Part shown: positions 8,943 through 18,051 of the stretch, in pieces
Layout of the letters: each line of letters begins with the position of its first letter
Position numbering within the stretch: the first letter of the stretch is position 1
Origin: Sphingomonas soli NBRC 100801
GTDB taxonomy: Bacteria; Pseudomonadota; Alphaproteobacteria; Sphingomonadales; Sphingomonadaceae
DNA: 64,000 nucleotides
Direction of reading: 5' to 3'
Assembly (NCBI RefSeq): GCF_001591025.1
Contig: NZ_BCTZ01000003.1
Location: 186,001-250,000 of the forward strand
Notes under the pieces: generated by a model
Database searches by the model: none
What the model was told of the DNA's origin: nothing
What the model saw: the letters and a program-made list of their open reading frames with translations, nothing else
Program-made: the position numbers and the translations under genes

Positions 8943-10007
8943 TCAGCGCCGTTGGCAGGCCCGCTGCCGCGCCAGCCACCCCTTGGCGGCCTCGACCACG
9001 GCATCGTCGGGATCGCTGGCCAGCCCCTCGCCGGGCATCACCTGCACATCCACCGGTACGCCTTGCGGATAGATTCGGCCCGTACGATCGCGCATCATTC
9101 CGGTGGTCACGACCAAGTTGGTCTCGTCAGGCAGCACGAACCCCTCATTCTCGCTCGCCACGCCATAGCTTTGCTGGCCAAAAAAGCGCGTGTGAGAGCG
9201 GCCCTTGAACGCGATCGCAGTCTGTTCACCCGAACTGCCGACAATATCATCGATCAGCACCGCCACGGGCGCCTTGGCCAGGCTGGGCAGGGGCCTCCAC
9301 GCGGCAAGCTCGAACATCGCCGCATCCTTATGCTCGCCATAGTTGACGATCGCCTTGCCGCCCGCGATTCGCGCGAAGGGCATTGCAGCTTCAGCCATGC
9401 CGGGGGCCGGTGTACCGAACCCGTTGCCCAGCAGCGCGGTAAGCCCGGTCAGCATCGCCCATGCATTGCCGCCCGCATTGCCGCGAATGTCAACGATATA
9501 GCCGCAGGCCCCGGGATTGGCGGTGAAATTGCCGTAGAGCTTGTCGGCATAGGCCCGCGCCGGTGCACCGCCGCCGACCACGAACGGCACGATCACGCGC
9601 AACGCAAACTTGCCGCCGATCGCATGGCGGAATCCGTCGGGCGAACGCCGCAGATACCATTTGGAGAGTGTCGCCTTGTGGACGCGCGCGGAATCGAACT
9701 CGCGGCCGTAACGCGCCTTGAACGCCGCACGGCGTTCGGCATCGACATTCACGAAGCTATGCCCGTCGCCAAGTCCGGAGAGCAGTGTTTCGTAAGCGGT
9801 GAGCATGTCGATCGGGTCACGAGCCTTGGCCGCCTCGGCTCGGACCTTCGCCTCCAGCACCGGCCAATCGACCTTGTCGCGGCGATACGCCATCGCCCGG
9901 ACACGGGTGATGGCTTCCTCTATCAACGTTGACGAATCGAATGATGGAGATTGTTGAGCGTAGGCAGGCGGGGCTGCGAGCAATGCCGCGAGGAGAACAG
10001 CTTTCAT
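8943..10007 (-). CDS. Exported S41 family (C-terminal processing peptidase-like) protein
   Basis: The protein has 354 residues and begins with a Sec signal peptide (MKAVLLAALLAAPPAYA, probable cleavage after AYA), so it acts in the periplasm. A tricorn/CtpA-like core is visible: GYIVDIRGNAGGN (near 187-199), then the nucleophile region DDIVGSSGEQT with the candidate serine in GSSGE, as in S41 peptidases. A loop LLSGLGDGHSF near 91-101 matches the family's helix before the catalytic domain. No PDZ domain is obvious. The target is unknown. Confidence 0.8.
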   Translation of the reverse strand: MKAVLLAALLAAPPAYAQQSPSFDSSTLIEEAITRVRAMAYRRDKVDWPVLEAKVRAEAAKARDPIDMLTAYETLLSGLGDGHSFVNVDAERRAAFKARYGREFDSARVHKATLSKWYLRRSPDGFRHAIGGKFALRVIVPFVVGGGAPARAYADKLYGNFTANPGACGYIVDIRGNAGGNAWAMLTGLTALLGNGFGTPAPGMAEAAMPFARIAGGKAIVNYGEHKDAAMFELAAWRPLPSLAKAPVAVLIDDIVGSSGEQTAIAFKGRSHTRFFGQQSYGVASENEGFVLPDETNLVVTTGMMRDRTGRIYPQGVPVDVQVMPGEGLASDPDDAVVEAAKGWLARQRACQRR

Positions 10008-10086
10008 CGTCGCGATGATAGAAGTCGACCTGCTACATTCCAGCCGGATGAGACTGGTATGCGCCCAAAGTGCGGATATCGGCCGA

Positions 10087-10308
10087 TCAGGCCCGCCAGC
10101 GCCCCGTTTCCATCCAGATCATCAAGGGGCGGAGCGGCAGGATCCAGACCACGCCGGCGACCAGATAGATCGGAAGCTGCAGCAGGGTGTGCAGCCCGCC
10201 TACCCAGCGCGAGCCGGTGGCGATCAGGATGATCCACACGAAGATCCAGGCGAGAATGGCGAGCGCCCCGGCGGGCTTCCGCCAGGAAGGTTCTACGCGT
10301 TGTGCCAC
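10087..10308 (-). CDS. DUF2842 family small membrane protein
   Basis: The protein has 73 residues and two predicted membrane helices (ALAILAWIFVWIILIATG and IYLVAGVVWILPLRPLM). The short WRKPAG start and the C-terminal LRPLMIWMETGRWR match DUF2842, an alphaproteobacterial family of unknown function. I chose the GTG at 10308, because the longer open frame back to 10410 is the shadow of fau. It overlaps the end of fau by 16 bp on the same strand, so the two are co-transcribed. Confidence 0.8.
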   Translation of the reverse strand: MAQRVEPSWRKPAGALAILAWIFVWIILIATGSRWVGGLHTLLQLPIYLVAGVVWILPLRPLMIWMETGRWRA

Positions 10309-10883
10309 GACATGCCTTTCTCGGTGATGATGGCGTGCAGCGGCACGTCCCAGATGTCGGCGGGGATAGCGGGCAGCTCCTGCACCGACCAGGCCACGCC
10401 GACGCGCCATGCGGCCTCGTAGCGGGCGAATGCACGGTCGTAATGCGCCGCGCCCTGGCCCAGCCGGTTGAAGCGCGCGTCATAGCCGAGCAGCGGCGTG
10501 AGGATCAGATCGGGCGCCGCCTCTTCGCTCGCCGGATCGGGCTGGCGGAGGCCATAGGGCCCAGCGACCAGCGGCGCGCCGGGCTCCCAAACAAGGAAGC
10601 GAATCGGCGTCGCGCGATCAATCACATGGGGCAGGGCGATCCGGCATCCGCGCCCCGATGCGGCCGCGGTGAGAAGAGCGGGGTCGGCCTCGCTGCCGAG
10701 CGGGACATAGCTGGCGACGGTCATGCCGGGGCTCAGCCGGTCGACAAATGCCTGAGGCGCGGGGATCGCGACGCTGCCTTCGCTGGCGAAAGCGTCGCGC
10801 GCGGCGCGGAGCTGGGCTCTCAGGGCGGGCTTTTCCGGGCTGATGGTCTTCGGGCTCATGGAATCAGGTGGCGGGTCCGCCAT
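10293..10883 (-). CDS. fau: 5-formyltetrahydrofolate cyclo-ligase
   Basis: Converts 5-formyl-THF to 5,10-methenyl-THF with ATP, in cytoplasmic folate recycling. It has 196 residues, the family length. Signatures include the N-terminal basic helix KPALRAQLRAARDAF, the P-loop-like LTPLLGYDARFNRLGQGAAHYDRA (the GxGxxYYDR motif of the family appears here as GQGAAHYDR), and a C-terminal IPADIWDVPLHAIITE. ATG 10883 was used; ATG 10859 is an alternative. The gene follows zapA and the 6S RNA locus on the same strand. This zapA-ssrS-fau order is conserved widely in proteobacteria and supports both calls. Confidence 0.92.
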   Translation of the reverse strand: MADPPPDSMSPKTISPEKPALRAQLRAARDAFASEGSVAIPAPQAFVDRLSPGMTVASYVPLGSEADPALLTAAASGRGCRIALPHVIDRATPIRFLVWEPGAPLVAGPYGLRQPDPASEEAAPDLILTPLLGYDARFNRLGQGAAHYDRAFARYEAAWRVGVAWSVQELPAIPADIWDVPLHAIITEKGMSWHNA

Positions 10884-10887
10884 GGCC

Positions 10888-11012
10888 GTTTGCTTGAATA
10901 TCCTCTGACGCCGTAAACGTCAGGTGGGGACCATGTGCCGCAGACCAGGATCTGCACAGGGACAGCCCCCTTGGATGATGAATCGCCTCAGGGATAATCG
11001 CTAAAGCTCGTA
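10888..11012 (-). ncRNA. ssrS: 6S RNA (ssrS)
   Basis: This lies in the 155-bp gap between zapA and fau on their strand, the classical position of 6S RNA, which mimics an open promoter and binds the RNA polymerase-sigma70 holoenzyme. Read on the minus strand, TATCCCTGA pairs with TCAGAGGATA (one bulged A) to make the closing stem. GGGG/CCCC, TGTGC/GCACA and GCAGA/TCTGC build the irregular apical arm. A small hairpin CTGACG-TTTACGG-CGTCAG sits on the 3' side of the central bubble. The ends are approximate, inferred from pairing rather than mapped. A covariance-model search with Rfam RF00013 would settle the call. Confidence 0.72.
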
Positions 11013-11038
11013 CCGGGCAGAGCCCGCCGCCTGCTTAT

Positions 11039-11341
11039 TTAGGCGTTAGAGACGGGTTCCTCAAGGGCCGCGGCGACCGCTTCGAGGCGATCTGCGATCC
11101 GATCGAGCAGCACGGGCGACACGCCCCCCGGAGGATTGCGTTCGCTCTCGTCGAGCAAATCGGCCAGAATCAGCGCGAGATAGACCAGGGTGCGCTCAGA
11201 ATTCAGCCCGCCCGACGCGCGCAACGCCGTCGCCGCATGCTTTTGCAACACGCCTTCAAGATGGCGGAGATGCACTTCCTCGCCATCGCGGGCGAGGATC
11301 GAATAATTGCGTCCGGCGATGCTGAGATTGACGTCTGCCAT
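11039..11341 (-). CDS. zapA: Cell division protein ZapA
   Basis: FtsZ-binding protein that bundles protofilaments at the Z-ring. It has 100 residues. The N-terminal globular part MADVNLSIAGRNYSILARDGEE matches the ZapA fold, followed by a long helix for tetramerisation (LNSERTLVYLALILADLLDES) and a coiled C-terminal tail. I chose ATG 11341. It overlaps the stop of the upstream coiled-coil gene (ATGA), so the pair is translationally coupled. 6S RNA and fau follow downstream. Confidence 0.88.
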   Translation of the reverse strand: MADVNLSIAGRNYSILARDGEEVHLRHLEGVLQKHAATALRASGGLNSERTLVYLALILADLLDESERNPPGGVSPVLLDRIADRLEAVAAALEEPVSNA

Positions 11342-11550
11342 CAATCGCTCTCCGCCTCGGAGTCGCGGGAAGCCTCGTCCTCGGACTCTCGGGCAATCAG
11401 GCCGTCGAGCGCGGCGACGGTCGCTTCGATGCGGCCCCGCAACCGATCGTGGCGAAGCTGGATCCGCTCGAGTGCAAAGGACTTCGCCGCGGCTGCGGCT
11501 TCGATCCGGGCGAGTGCATTCTCGATGCGGTCAGCAGGATCAACGGACAT
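11341..11550 (-). CDS. Small coiled-coil protein upstream of zapA, ZauP-like candidate
   Basis: The protein has 69 residues and is nearly all helical and charged (ENALARIEAAAAAKSFALERIQ, then IEATVAALDGLIARESEDE), a compact coiled coil with an acidic tail. No domain is recognised directly. In Caulobacter, ZapA is encoded with ZauP, a small coiled-coil partner needed to focus the Z-ring. The same position and coupling (4-bp overlap with zapA) make this a plausible functional counterpart. That role is inference from context. Confidence 0.6.
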   Translation of the reverse strand: MSVDPADRIENALARIEAAAAAKSFALERIQLRHDRLRGRIEATVAALDGLIARESEDEASRDSEAESD

Positions 11551-11676
11551 GCAATCCGATTAAGCACAGGACAGTCGGGGGACAACCCCTGTTCGCAGCA
11601 GCTTACGGCCAACCGGTTGACGCGCGGGCGCGACCGCCGCAAAGGCGTCCGCGTCACCACCCGGGAGTATTTGTCT

Positions 11677-13632
11677 GTGACCGCATCCTTCACCGATTGC
11701 GCCAACGCGATCCGCGCGCTGAGCATGGATGCCGTCGAGGCAGCGAATTCAGGACATCCCGGCATGCCGATGGGCATGGCCGATGTCGCGACCGTCCTGT
11801 TCCAGAATTACCTGAAGTTCGATCCCGCCGATCCCAAATGGCCCGATCGCGACCGCTTCGTGCTTTCCGCCGGGCATGGATCGATGCTGATCTATTCGCT
11901 GCTGCACCTGACCGGATATGCGCGCCCGACGCTGGAGGACATCAAGACCTTCCGACAGGTCGGCAGCCCGTGCGCCGGGCATCCCGAGAATTTCGAGCTT
12001 CCCGGCGTGGAATGCACCACCGGCCCGCTGGGGCAGGGCCTGGCGATGGCCGTGGGCATGGCGATCGCCGAACGGCACCTGAACACCGGCTTCGGAGACG
12101 CGCTGGTCGATCACAAGACCTGGGTGATCGCCGGCGACGGCTGCCTGATGGAAGGCATCAACCACGAAGCGATCGGGCTTGCCGGGCATCTGAAGCTCGG
12201 GCGGCTGATCGTGTTGTGGGACGACAACAAGATCACGATCGACGGCGCGGTCTCGCTCTCGTCGAACGAGGATATTCCCGCGCGGTACATCGCGACCGGT
12301 TGGCATGTCGTGGAATGCGACGGGCACGATCCGAAGAGCATCGCAGCGGCCTTCGACGTGGCGCTCGCCGATGACCGGCCCTCGCTGGTTCGCTGCAAGA
12401 CGATCATCGGCAAGGGCGCGCCGAATTTCCAAGGCACGTCCAAGACGCACGGCTCGCCGCTGGGCGCGGACGAAGTCGCCGCCGCACGCGCGACGCTGGG
12501 TTGGAACCATGCCCCATTCGAGGTGCCCGGCGATATTCGCGAAACCTGGCTGAAGGCGGGCGCGCGCGGGGCGGAACCTCATGCCGCGTGGAAGCAGCGC
12601 CTGGCAAGCGATTCGAATGCCGCGGAATTTACACGCCGCATGGCGGGCGACCTGCCCGAAGGATTCTCGCTCGATGGGCATATCGCCGCGTTGATCGCCG
12701 AGCCCAAGAAGATCGCGACGCGCTCCGCGAGCCAGCTCGCGCTGGACGCGCTCAACGCGACTTTGCCCGAGACGATGGGCGGATCGGCCGACCTGACCCC
12801 GTCGAACAACACGCTGACCAAGGGGCTGGAAGACTTTACCGCGGAGAATCGCGGCGGGCGCTATCTGCGCTACGGCATCCGCGAATTCGGCATGGCGGCG
12901 GCGATGAACGGCATGGCGCTGCACGGCGGCGTGCTGCCCTATGGCGGCACCTTCCTGGTGTTCAGCGATTATGCGCGGCCCGCGATCCGGCTCGCGGCGC
13001 TCCAGCGCGCCCGCGTCGTATTCGTAATGACGCACGACTCGATCGGGCTTGGCGAGGACGGCCCGACGCACCAGCCGATCGAGCATGTCATGTCGCTGCG
13101 GCTGATCCCCAATCTGGAGGTCTGGCGCCCGTGCGATGCGGTGGAGACGGCAGAGGCATGGGCGGCTTCGGTCGCACGTTCTGAAGGACCGTCGCTGCTT
13201 GCGCTTTCGCGGCAGAATCTTCCGCAGCTCAGCACTGGCGGATCGGCGAAGGGGGCCTATCGGCTCCAGGGCGCAGAAGCGTCGCGCAAGGTGGTTCTGC
13301 TCGCCTCCGGCTCGGAAGTGGAGATCGCGGTCGCGGTGCGCGCGGCGCTCGAAGCGGAAGGCGTGGGCGCCGATGTGGTTTCGATGCCCTGCTGGTCGCG
13401 CTTCGACACGCAAACCAGGGAATATCGTGCCGATATCCTGCCGCGCGACGCGCTGATCGTTTCGATCGAGGCGGGCGTGACCACCGGCTGGGAGCGCTAC
13501 ACCGGGATCGACGGGCTGAATTTCGGCATCGATCGCTATGGCGCGTCGGGGCCGGCCCCGGATCTGTTCAAGCATTTTGGCCTGACGGCCGCGGCGATCG
13601 TGCCGCAAATCCTCGAAAAACTGAAGGACTGA
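11677..13632 (+). CDS. tkt: Transketolase
   Basis: Thiamine-diphosphate enzyme moving two-carbon units between sugar phosphates (pentose phosphate pathway; also Calvin cycle in autotrophs). It has 651 residues. Visible are the N-terminal [21 protein letters not shown], the TPP/Mg site [17 protein letters not shown] with DDNKITIDG, the pyrimidine-domain stretch [20 protein letters not shown], and the C-terminal domain. I chose GTG 11677 with GGGAG at 11663-11667 (9-base spacing); TTG 11671 is the alternative. The open frame extends back to 11449 over the zauP-like gene, which is a shadow. It is the first gene of a carbon-metabolism cluster, with gap starting 4 bp downstream. Confidence 0.95.
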   Translation: MTASFTDCANAIRALSMDAVEAANSGHPGMPMGMADVATVLFQNYLKFDPADPKWPDRDRFVLSAGHGSMLIYSLLHLTGYARPTLEDIKTFRQVGSPCAGHPENFELPGVECTTGPLGQGLAMAVGMAIAERHLNTGFGDALVDHKTWVIAGDGCLMEGINHEAIGLAGHLKLGRLIVLWDDNKITIDGAVSLSSNEDIPARYIATGWHVVECDGHDPKSIAAAFDVALADDRPSLVRCKTIIGKGAPNFQGTSKTHGSPLGADEVAAARATLGWNHAPFEVPGDIRETWLKAGARGAEPHAAWKQRLASDSNAAEFTRRMAGDLPEGFSLDGHIAALIAEPKKIATRSASQLALDALNATLPETMGGSADLTPSNNTLTKGLEDFTAENRGGRYLRYGIREFGMAAAMNGMALHGGVLPYGGTFLVFSDYARPAIRLAALQRARVVFVMTHDSIGLGEDGPTHQPIEHVMSLRLIPNLEVWRPCDAVETAEAWAASVARSEGPSLLALSRQNLPQLSTGGSAKGAYRLQGAEASRKVVLLASGSEVEIAVAVRAALEAEGVGADVVSMPCWSRFDTQTREYRADILPRDALIVSIEAGVTTGWERYTGIDGLNFGIDRYGASGPAPDLFKHFGLTAAAIVPQILEKLKD

Positions 13633-13636
13633 CAGC

Positions 13637-14644
13637 ATGACGAAGGTTGCGATCAACGGTTTCGGACGCATCGGCCGCCTGGTGGCGCGCGCAATTCTGG
13701 AGCGCCCCGAAAGCGGTCTTGAACTCGTGACGATCAACGACCTCGCCGATGCGAAGTCGAACGCGTGGCTGTTCAGCCGCGACTCGGTGCACGGCAAATA
13801 TCCGGGCACGGTTACCGCCGAGGGCGACGACCTGATCGTTGACGGCAAGCGCATCAAGGTGACCAAGGAGCGCGATCCGGCGAACCTGCCGCACGCCGCG
13901 AACGGCGTGGAAATCGTGCTCGAATGCACCGGCTTCTTCACCGATCGTGCATCGGCCCAGAAGCATATCGACGCAGGTGCGAAGAAGGTGCTGATCTCGG
14001 CGCCGGGCAAGAATGTGGACCTGACCGTCGTGTACGGCGTCAACCACGAGAAGATCGAAGCCGGCCACACGATCGTTTCCAACGCATCGTGCACCACCAA
14101 CTGCCTGGCGCCCGTCGCCAAGGTGCTGAACGACACGGTGGGCATCGAGCGTGGCCTGATGACCACGATCCATGCCTATACCAACGATCAGAAGATCCTC
14201 GACCAGATCCATGACGATCTGCGCCGCGCACGCGCTGCTGCGATGAGCATGATCCCGACCACCACGGGCGCGGCCCGCGCGGTGGGCGAGGTGCTTCCCG
14301 AGCTGAAGGGCAAGCTGGACGGTTCGTCGGTGCGCGTGCCCGTGCCCGATGGCTCGCTGATCGACCTGACCTTCACCCCGAAGCGCGACACGACCAAGGA
14401 AGAGGTCAACGCGATCCTCAAGGCCGCGTCGGAAAGCGGCCCGCTGAAGGGCGTGCTGGTCTATTCGGACGAGCCGCTGGTTTCGATCGACATCGTCCAC
14501 ACCCCGGCTTCGTCGACGATCGACAGCCTGGAAACCGCGGTGATCGACGGCAAGCTCGTTCGCGTCGTCAGCTGGTATGACAATGAATGGGGCTTCTCTA
14601 ACCGCATGATCGACACCGCTTCGGTCATGGCGAAGCTTTCGTAA
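13637..14644 (+). CDS. gap: Glyceraldehyde-3-phosphate dehydrogenase
   Basis: NAD(P)-dependent oxidation of glyceraldehyde-3-phosphate to 1,3-bisphosphoglycerate. It has 335 residues. The N-terminal Rossmann motif is [14 protein letters not shown], and the active site [12 protein letters not shown] carries the catalytic cysteine. The catalytic-domain strand [20 protein letters not shown] and the C-terminal [12 protein letters not shown] are standard. It lies 4 bp after tkt and is followed by a REP element and pgk, so tkt-gap-pgk probably share a transcript. Confidence 0.97.
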   Translation: MTKVAINGFGRIGRLVARAILERPESGLELVTINDLADAKSNAWLFSRDSVHGKYPGTVTAEGDDLIVDGKRIKVTKERDPANLPHAANGVEIVLECTGFFTDRASAQKHIDAGAKKVLISAPGKNVDLTVVYGVNHEKIEAGHTIVSNASCTTNCLAPVAKVLNDTVGIERGLMTTIHAYTNDQKILDQIHDDLRRARAAAMSMIPTTTGAARAVGEVLPELKGKLDGSSVRVPVPDGSLIDLTFTPKRDTTKEEVNAILKAASESGPLKGVLVYSDEPLVSIDIVHTPASSTIDSLETAVIDGKLVRVVSWYDNEWGFSNRMIDTASVMAKLS

Positions 14645-14652
14645 CAGCAGTT

Positions 14653-14731
14653 ACCCCGGCGAAAGCCGGGGTGCCTTGCGGCAAGCCCTGCGTTCTATTT
14701 GCCTGGGATTCCGGTGTTGGCCGGGATGACG
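14653..14731. repeat. REP-type palindromic element between gap and pgk
   Basis: A perfect hairpin ACCCCGGC-GAAA-GCCGGGGT (14653-14672) is followed by a weaker second palindrome (ATTCCGG / CCGGGAT around 14709-14727) ending in GATGACGG. The same two-hairpin unit recurs at 31742-31823 and 34470-34551, and as half units at 43108-43131 and inside carA. The GGAG that serves as the ribosome-binding site of pgk begins at the terminal base of this element. Confidence 0.85.
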
Positions 14732-14740
14732 GAGATTTCG

Positions 14741-15931
14741 ATGACCCGACCGTTCAAGACCCTCGACGATATGGGCGATATCGCCGGCAAGCGCGTGCTT
14801 GTCCGCGAAGACCTGAACGTTCCGATGGCGGACGGCGCGGTCACCGACGATACGCGCTTCCGGGCGGCGGTGCAGACCGTCGCCGAATTGTCGGACCGGG
14901 GCGCAATCGTGCTGATCCTCGCGCATTTCGGGCGGCCCAAGGCGCCTTCGCCCGAGCTTTCCACCGCGCAGCTTGCCGCGCCGTTCGGCCAGGTGCTGGG
15001 CCGCCCGGTGCGCTATGTCGATTGGGAAGGCGATGCGGCGAATGTCGCGACGCTGGAGCCGGGCGATGTCGCGCTGCTGGAGAATACCCGCTTCTTCGGG
15101 GGCGAGGAAAAGAACGATTCCGCGGTGGTGGACCGCTTCGCCGCCCTGGGCGATCTCTATGTCAACGACGCCTTTTCGGCGGCGCACCGCGCGCATGCCT
15201 CGACCGAGGGGCTGGCGCACAAGCTGCCCGCATTCGCCGGGCGGCAGATGGAAGCCGAGCTCGACGCGCTCGACAAGGCGCTGGGCAATCCCGAGCATCC
15301 GGTGGCGGCAGTGGTGGGCGGGGCGAAGGTTTCGACCAAGCTCGACGTGCTCAAGCATCTGGTCGCCAAGGTCGATCACCTGATCATCGGCGGGGGCATG
15401 GCCAACACCTTCCTCGCGGCGCGCGGCGTGAATGTCGGAAAGTCGCTGTGCGAGCATGATCTGACCGGCACGGCGGAGGAAATCCTCGACGCCGCCGACA
15501 AGGCGAATTGCATCGTGCATCTTCCCTATGACGTGGTGGTCGCAAAGGAATTCGCGGCGAACCCGCCGAGCCTGCGCACCTGCAACGTCCATGAGGTTGC
15601 GGCGGACGAGATGATCCTCGACGTCGGCCCGGCGGCGAGCGAGGCGCTGGCGGACGTGCTCAAGAATTGCCGCACGCTGGTTTGGAACGGTCCGCTGGGC
15701 GCGTTCGAGACACCGCCGTTCGACGCGGCGACGATGGGCCTAGCGCACACGGTGGCGGCGCTGACCAAGGAAGGTTCGCTGGTTTCGGTCGCCGGGGGCG
15801 GGGATACCGTCGCGGCGCTGAATCAGGCCGGTGTGGCGGACGACATGACCTTCATCTCCACTGCGGGGGGCGCGTTCCTTGAATGGATGGAAGGCAAGGA
15901 ACTGCCCGGGGTCGCCGCGCTGGCGCGGTAA
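14741..15931 (+). CDS. pgk: Phosphoglycerate kinase
   Basis: Transfers phosphate from 1,3-bisphosphoglycerate to ADP. It has 396 residues, the standard length. Signatures are [14 protein letters not shown] at the N-terminus, [41 protein letters not shown], and the nucleotide-binding [13 protein letters not shown] near the C-terminus. ATG 14741 was chosen, 6 bases after a GGAG. The open frame extends into the preceding REP element, which is not part of the gene. It is followed by a convergent sensor kinase gene. Confidence 0.97.
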   Translation: MTRPFKTLDDMGDIAGKRVLVREDLNVPMADGAVTDDTRFRAAVQTVAELSDRGAIVLILAHFGRPKAPSPELSTAQLAAPFGQVLGRPVRYVDWEGDAANVATLEPGDVALLENTRFFGGEEKNDSAVVDRFAALGDLYVNDAFSAAHRAHASTEGLAHKLPAFAGRQMEAELDALDKALGNPEHPVAAVVGGAKVSTKLDVLKHLVAKVDHLIIGGGMANTFLAARGVNVGKSLCEHDLTGTAEEILDAADKANCIVHLPYDVVVAKEFAANPPSLRTCNVHEVAADEMILDVGPAASEALADVLKNCRTLVWNGPLGAFETPPFDAATMGLAHTVAALTKEGSLVSVAGGGDTVAALNQAGVADDMTFISTAGGAFLEWMEGKELPGVAALAR

Positions 15932-15939
15932 CCGGGCAG

Positions 15940-17064
15940 CTATAGCCGAAGATTCTCCACGCGCGTCCGGCATGTCCAGCTGAGGCCCAGCGGATCGAAG
16001 TCGAGCGCGACATTGGCGTTCAGCGTCTTGGTCACCATCCGCTCGACAACCCGGCGGCCGAAGCCCGAGCGCGTGGGCGGAATCACCAATGGTCCTTCGC
16101 GCTCGCGCCAGATGATCTCGGTCTGGCCGGGATCGTCCGGTTGCGGGCCGATCGAGAGATGAAGTTTCCCCAGCGGCGTGGAGAGTGCGCCATATTTGCA
16201 CGAGTTCGTCGCCAGTTCGTGCAGCGCCATCCCGATGATTCGCGTGGCGGCCATGCCAAGTTCGACATCGCCCCCGCTGTGGATGATGCGCGGGTCGGCT
16301 GGGGCAACAAAGGCGCGCAGTTGCTTGTCGACCAAAGCCCAGAATGATGCGGCCTCGCCCTTCTCGCCCAGCATCAGATCCTGCGAGGCGGCAAGGCTCA
16401 CGATCCGGGTTTCGATGTGCTTGCGGAATTCATCGACCGTGTCCGCCTTGGTTTGCGCGATCAGGTTTAGCATGATCGTGAACATGTTCTTCGAGCGGTG
16501 GGCGAGCTCGTGCAGCAGGAAGTCCATGCGCTCTTCGGCTCGCTTGAACGCGCCGATATCGGTGACGATCGCGATCATTCCCTTTATCTCGCCGTGTTCG
16601 CCGCGAAGAACCGTGGCGTTCAGATCGGCCCACAGGATCTCGCCATTGGCGCGGAGATAGCGCTTCTGAAGCCGGTATGAGTCGATCTCGCCGCGTCTTG
16701 CGCGTTCCAATACGTCGAGGTTGAGATCGAGATCGTCAGGATGCGTGATGTCCTGAAAGCGCAATCCGAGCAGCGCTTCGCGCGAATGGCCGATCATCGT
16801 GCAGAAATGCTGGTTTACGTCGGAGAACCCGCCCGAATTATCGACGCGTGCCAATCCAGCGCCAGCAAGTCTGAAAGTGTCGTGGTAGTGCGAGGCGGTG
16901 GCCGACTTCTCGGCCGGTCGGTTTGCTTCGATGTGACGATCCCCTCCAGCGATTTTGCCGCAGTCTGTCGCAACGCAGCGTGCGCGTCTATGAAAAGATG
17001 TTTCCGTAATATTACGGAGCCGAAAGGCGTACGAGGCTATCGATCCCGGTTGCAGCCGCTTCAT
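15940..17064 (-). CDS. PAS domain sensor histidine kinase, HWE family
   Basis: Cytoplasmic sensor kinase of up to 374 residues. An N-terminal PAS fold (about 65-180; VDNSGGFSDVNQHFCTMIGHS, DITHPDDL, then a PAC-like NATVLRGEHGEIKGMIAIVTDI) feeds the HWE kinase core. The H-box is HELAHRSKNMFTIMLNLI, the N-box MALHELATNSCKYGALS and the W-E motif WREREG. These features define the HWE/HisKA_2-like class typical of alphaproteobacteria. The PAS lacks the NCRFLQ motif of LOV photoreceptors, so a flavin blue-light role is not indicated. The first 50 codons look unlike a domain and the start is uncertain. No response regulator is adjacent, so this is an orphan. It is convergent with pgk. Confidence 0.9.
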   Translation of the reverse strand: MKRLQPGSIASYAFRLRNITETSFHRRARCVATDCGKIAGGDRHIEANRPAEKSATASHYHDTFRLAGAGLARVDNSGGFSDVNQHFCTMIGHSREALLGLRFQDITHPDDLDLNLDVLERARRGEIDSYRLQKRYLRANGEILWADLNATVLRGEHGEIKGMIAIVTDIGAFKRAEERMDFLLHELAHRSKNMFTIMLNLIAQTKADTVDEFRKHIETRIVSLAASQDLMLGEKGEAASFWALVDKQLRAFVAPADPRIIHSGGDVELGMAATRIIGMALHELATNSCKYGALSTPLGKLHLSIGPQPDDPGQTEIIWREREGPLVIPPTRSGFGRRVVERMVTKTLNANVALDFDPLGLSWTCRTRVENLRL

Positions 17065-17151
17065 TTTTACCAGCCAGCGTTGTCAGCCTTCCCAGGCTCG
17101 CGCTGCGCTGTAATAGCCCGTCGGCGAAGATATTCAGCACAGGGAGCAAGC

Positions 17152-18051
17152 ATGAACACCGCCGAGATGACCGCCAAGATCGCCGACGGAAAGGGCTTCA
17201 TCGCCGCGCTGGACCAGTCCGGCGGCTCCACGCCCAAGGCCCTCAAGGGCTATGGCGTCGAGGAAGGCGCGTGGAGCAACGACGAAGAGATGTTCGGCCT
17301 GATCCACGAGATGCGCAGCCGGATCATTTCGTCGCCTTCGTTCACCGGCGACAAGGTGATCGGGGCGATCCTGTTCGAGCGGACGATGGATGGCCAGGTC
17401 GGCGGCAAGCCCACTCCGCAGGCGCTGATCGACAAGGGCGTCGTGCCCTTCCTCAAGATCGACAAGGGCCTGGAGGACGAGGCCAATGGCGTTCAGATGA
17501 TGAAGCCGATGCCGGGCCTCGACACGCTGCTCGCGCGCGCCAAGTCGCTGGGCGTGTTCGGCACCAAGGAGCGCTCGGTGATCAACCTCGCCAACCGCGA
17601 GGGCATCGCCGCGATCGTTGCGCAGCAGTTCGAAGTCGGCCAGCAGGTGCTCGCCGCCGGGCTGGTGCCGATGCTGGAGCCTGAGATCAACATCAAGAGC
17701 GCCGAGCGCGCCGAATGCGACGCGATACTGCTCGAAGAGACGCTCAAGGCGCTCGATGCGATGCCGGGCGACGACAAGGTGATGCTCAAGCTTTCGATCC
17801 CCGCCAAGCCTGGCCTGTACGATCCGCTGGTCGATCACCCGCGCGTGCTGCGCGTCGTGGCGCTTTCGGGCGGGTTCAGCCGCGCCGACGCCTGCACCGA
17901 GCTTGCCAAGAATCGCGGCATGATCGCCAGCTTCAGCCGTGCATTGCTGTCGGACCTGCGCCGCGGCATGACCGATGCGGAGTTCGATGCGTCGCTCGGC
18001 GAGGCGATCGGCGAGATCTACACCGCATCGACCGAGAAGACGGCGGCGTGA
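17152..18051 (+). CDS. fba: Fructose-bisphosphate aldolase, class I
   Basis: Schiff-base aldolase cleaving fructose-1,6-bisphosphate to DHAP and glyceraldehyde-3-phosphate. It has 299 residues, as in the bacterial class I (Fda-like) group. Recognisable stretches are FIAALDQSGGSTPKALKGYG, ILFERTMDGQVGGKPTP, VVPFLKIDKGL, VPMLEPEINI and VMLKLSIPAKPGLY, which holds the likely Schiff-base lysine. ATG 17152 is preceded by AGGGAG. The upstream open frame is the antisense shadow of the sensor kinase. It overlaps the next gene by GTGA. Confidence 0.93.
   Translation: MNTAEMTAKIADGKGFIAALDQSGGSTPKALKGYGVEEGAWSNDEEMFGLIHEMRSRIISSPSFTGDKVIGAILFERTMDGQVGGKPTPQALIDKGVVPFLKIDKGLEDEANGVQMMKPMPGLDTLLARAKSLGVFGTKERSVINLANREGIAAIVAQQFEVGQQVLAAGLVPMLEPEINIKSAERAECDAILLEETLKALDAMPGDDKVMLKLSIPAKPGLYDPLVDHPRVLRVVALSGGFSRADACTELAKNRGMIASFSRALLSDLRRGMTDAEFDASLGEAIGEIYTASTEKTAA

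Noticed and set aside
11749..14166. 805-codon open frame on the minus strand opposite tkt and gap
   Set aside because: Long antisense frames are a by-product of high G+C codon usage. The sequence shows no domain, and both plus-strand genes have complete family motifs.
16920..17151. EcfG-type general stress promoter at the HWE kinase
   Set aside because: I looked for a GGAAC and CGTT pair at the right spacing and found none that was convincing.
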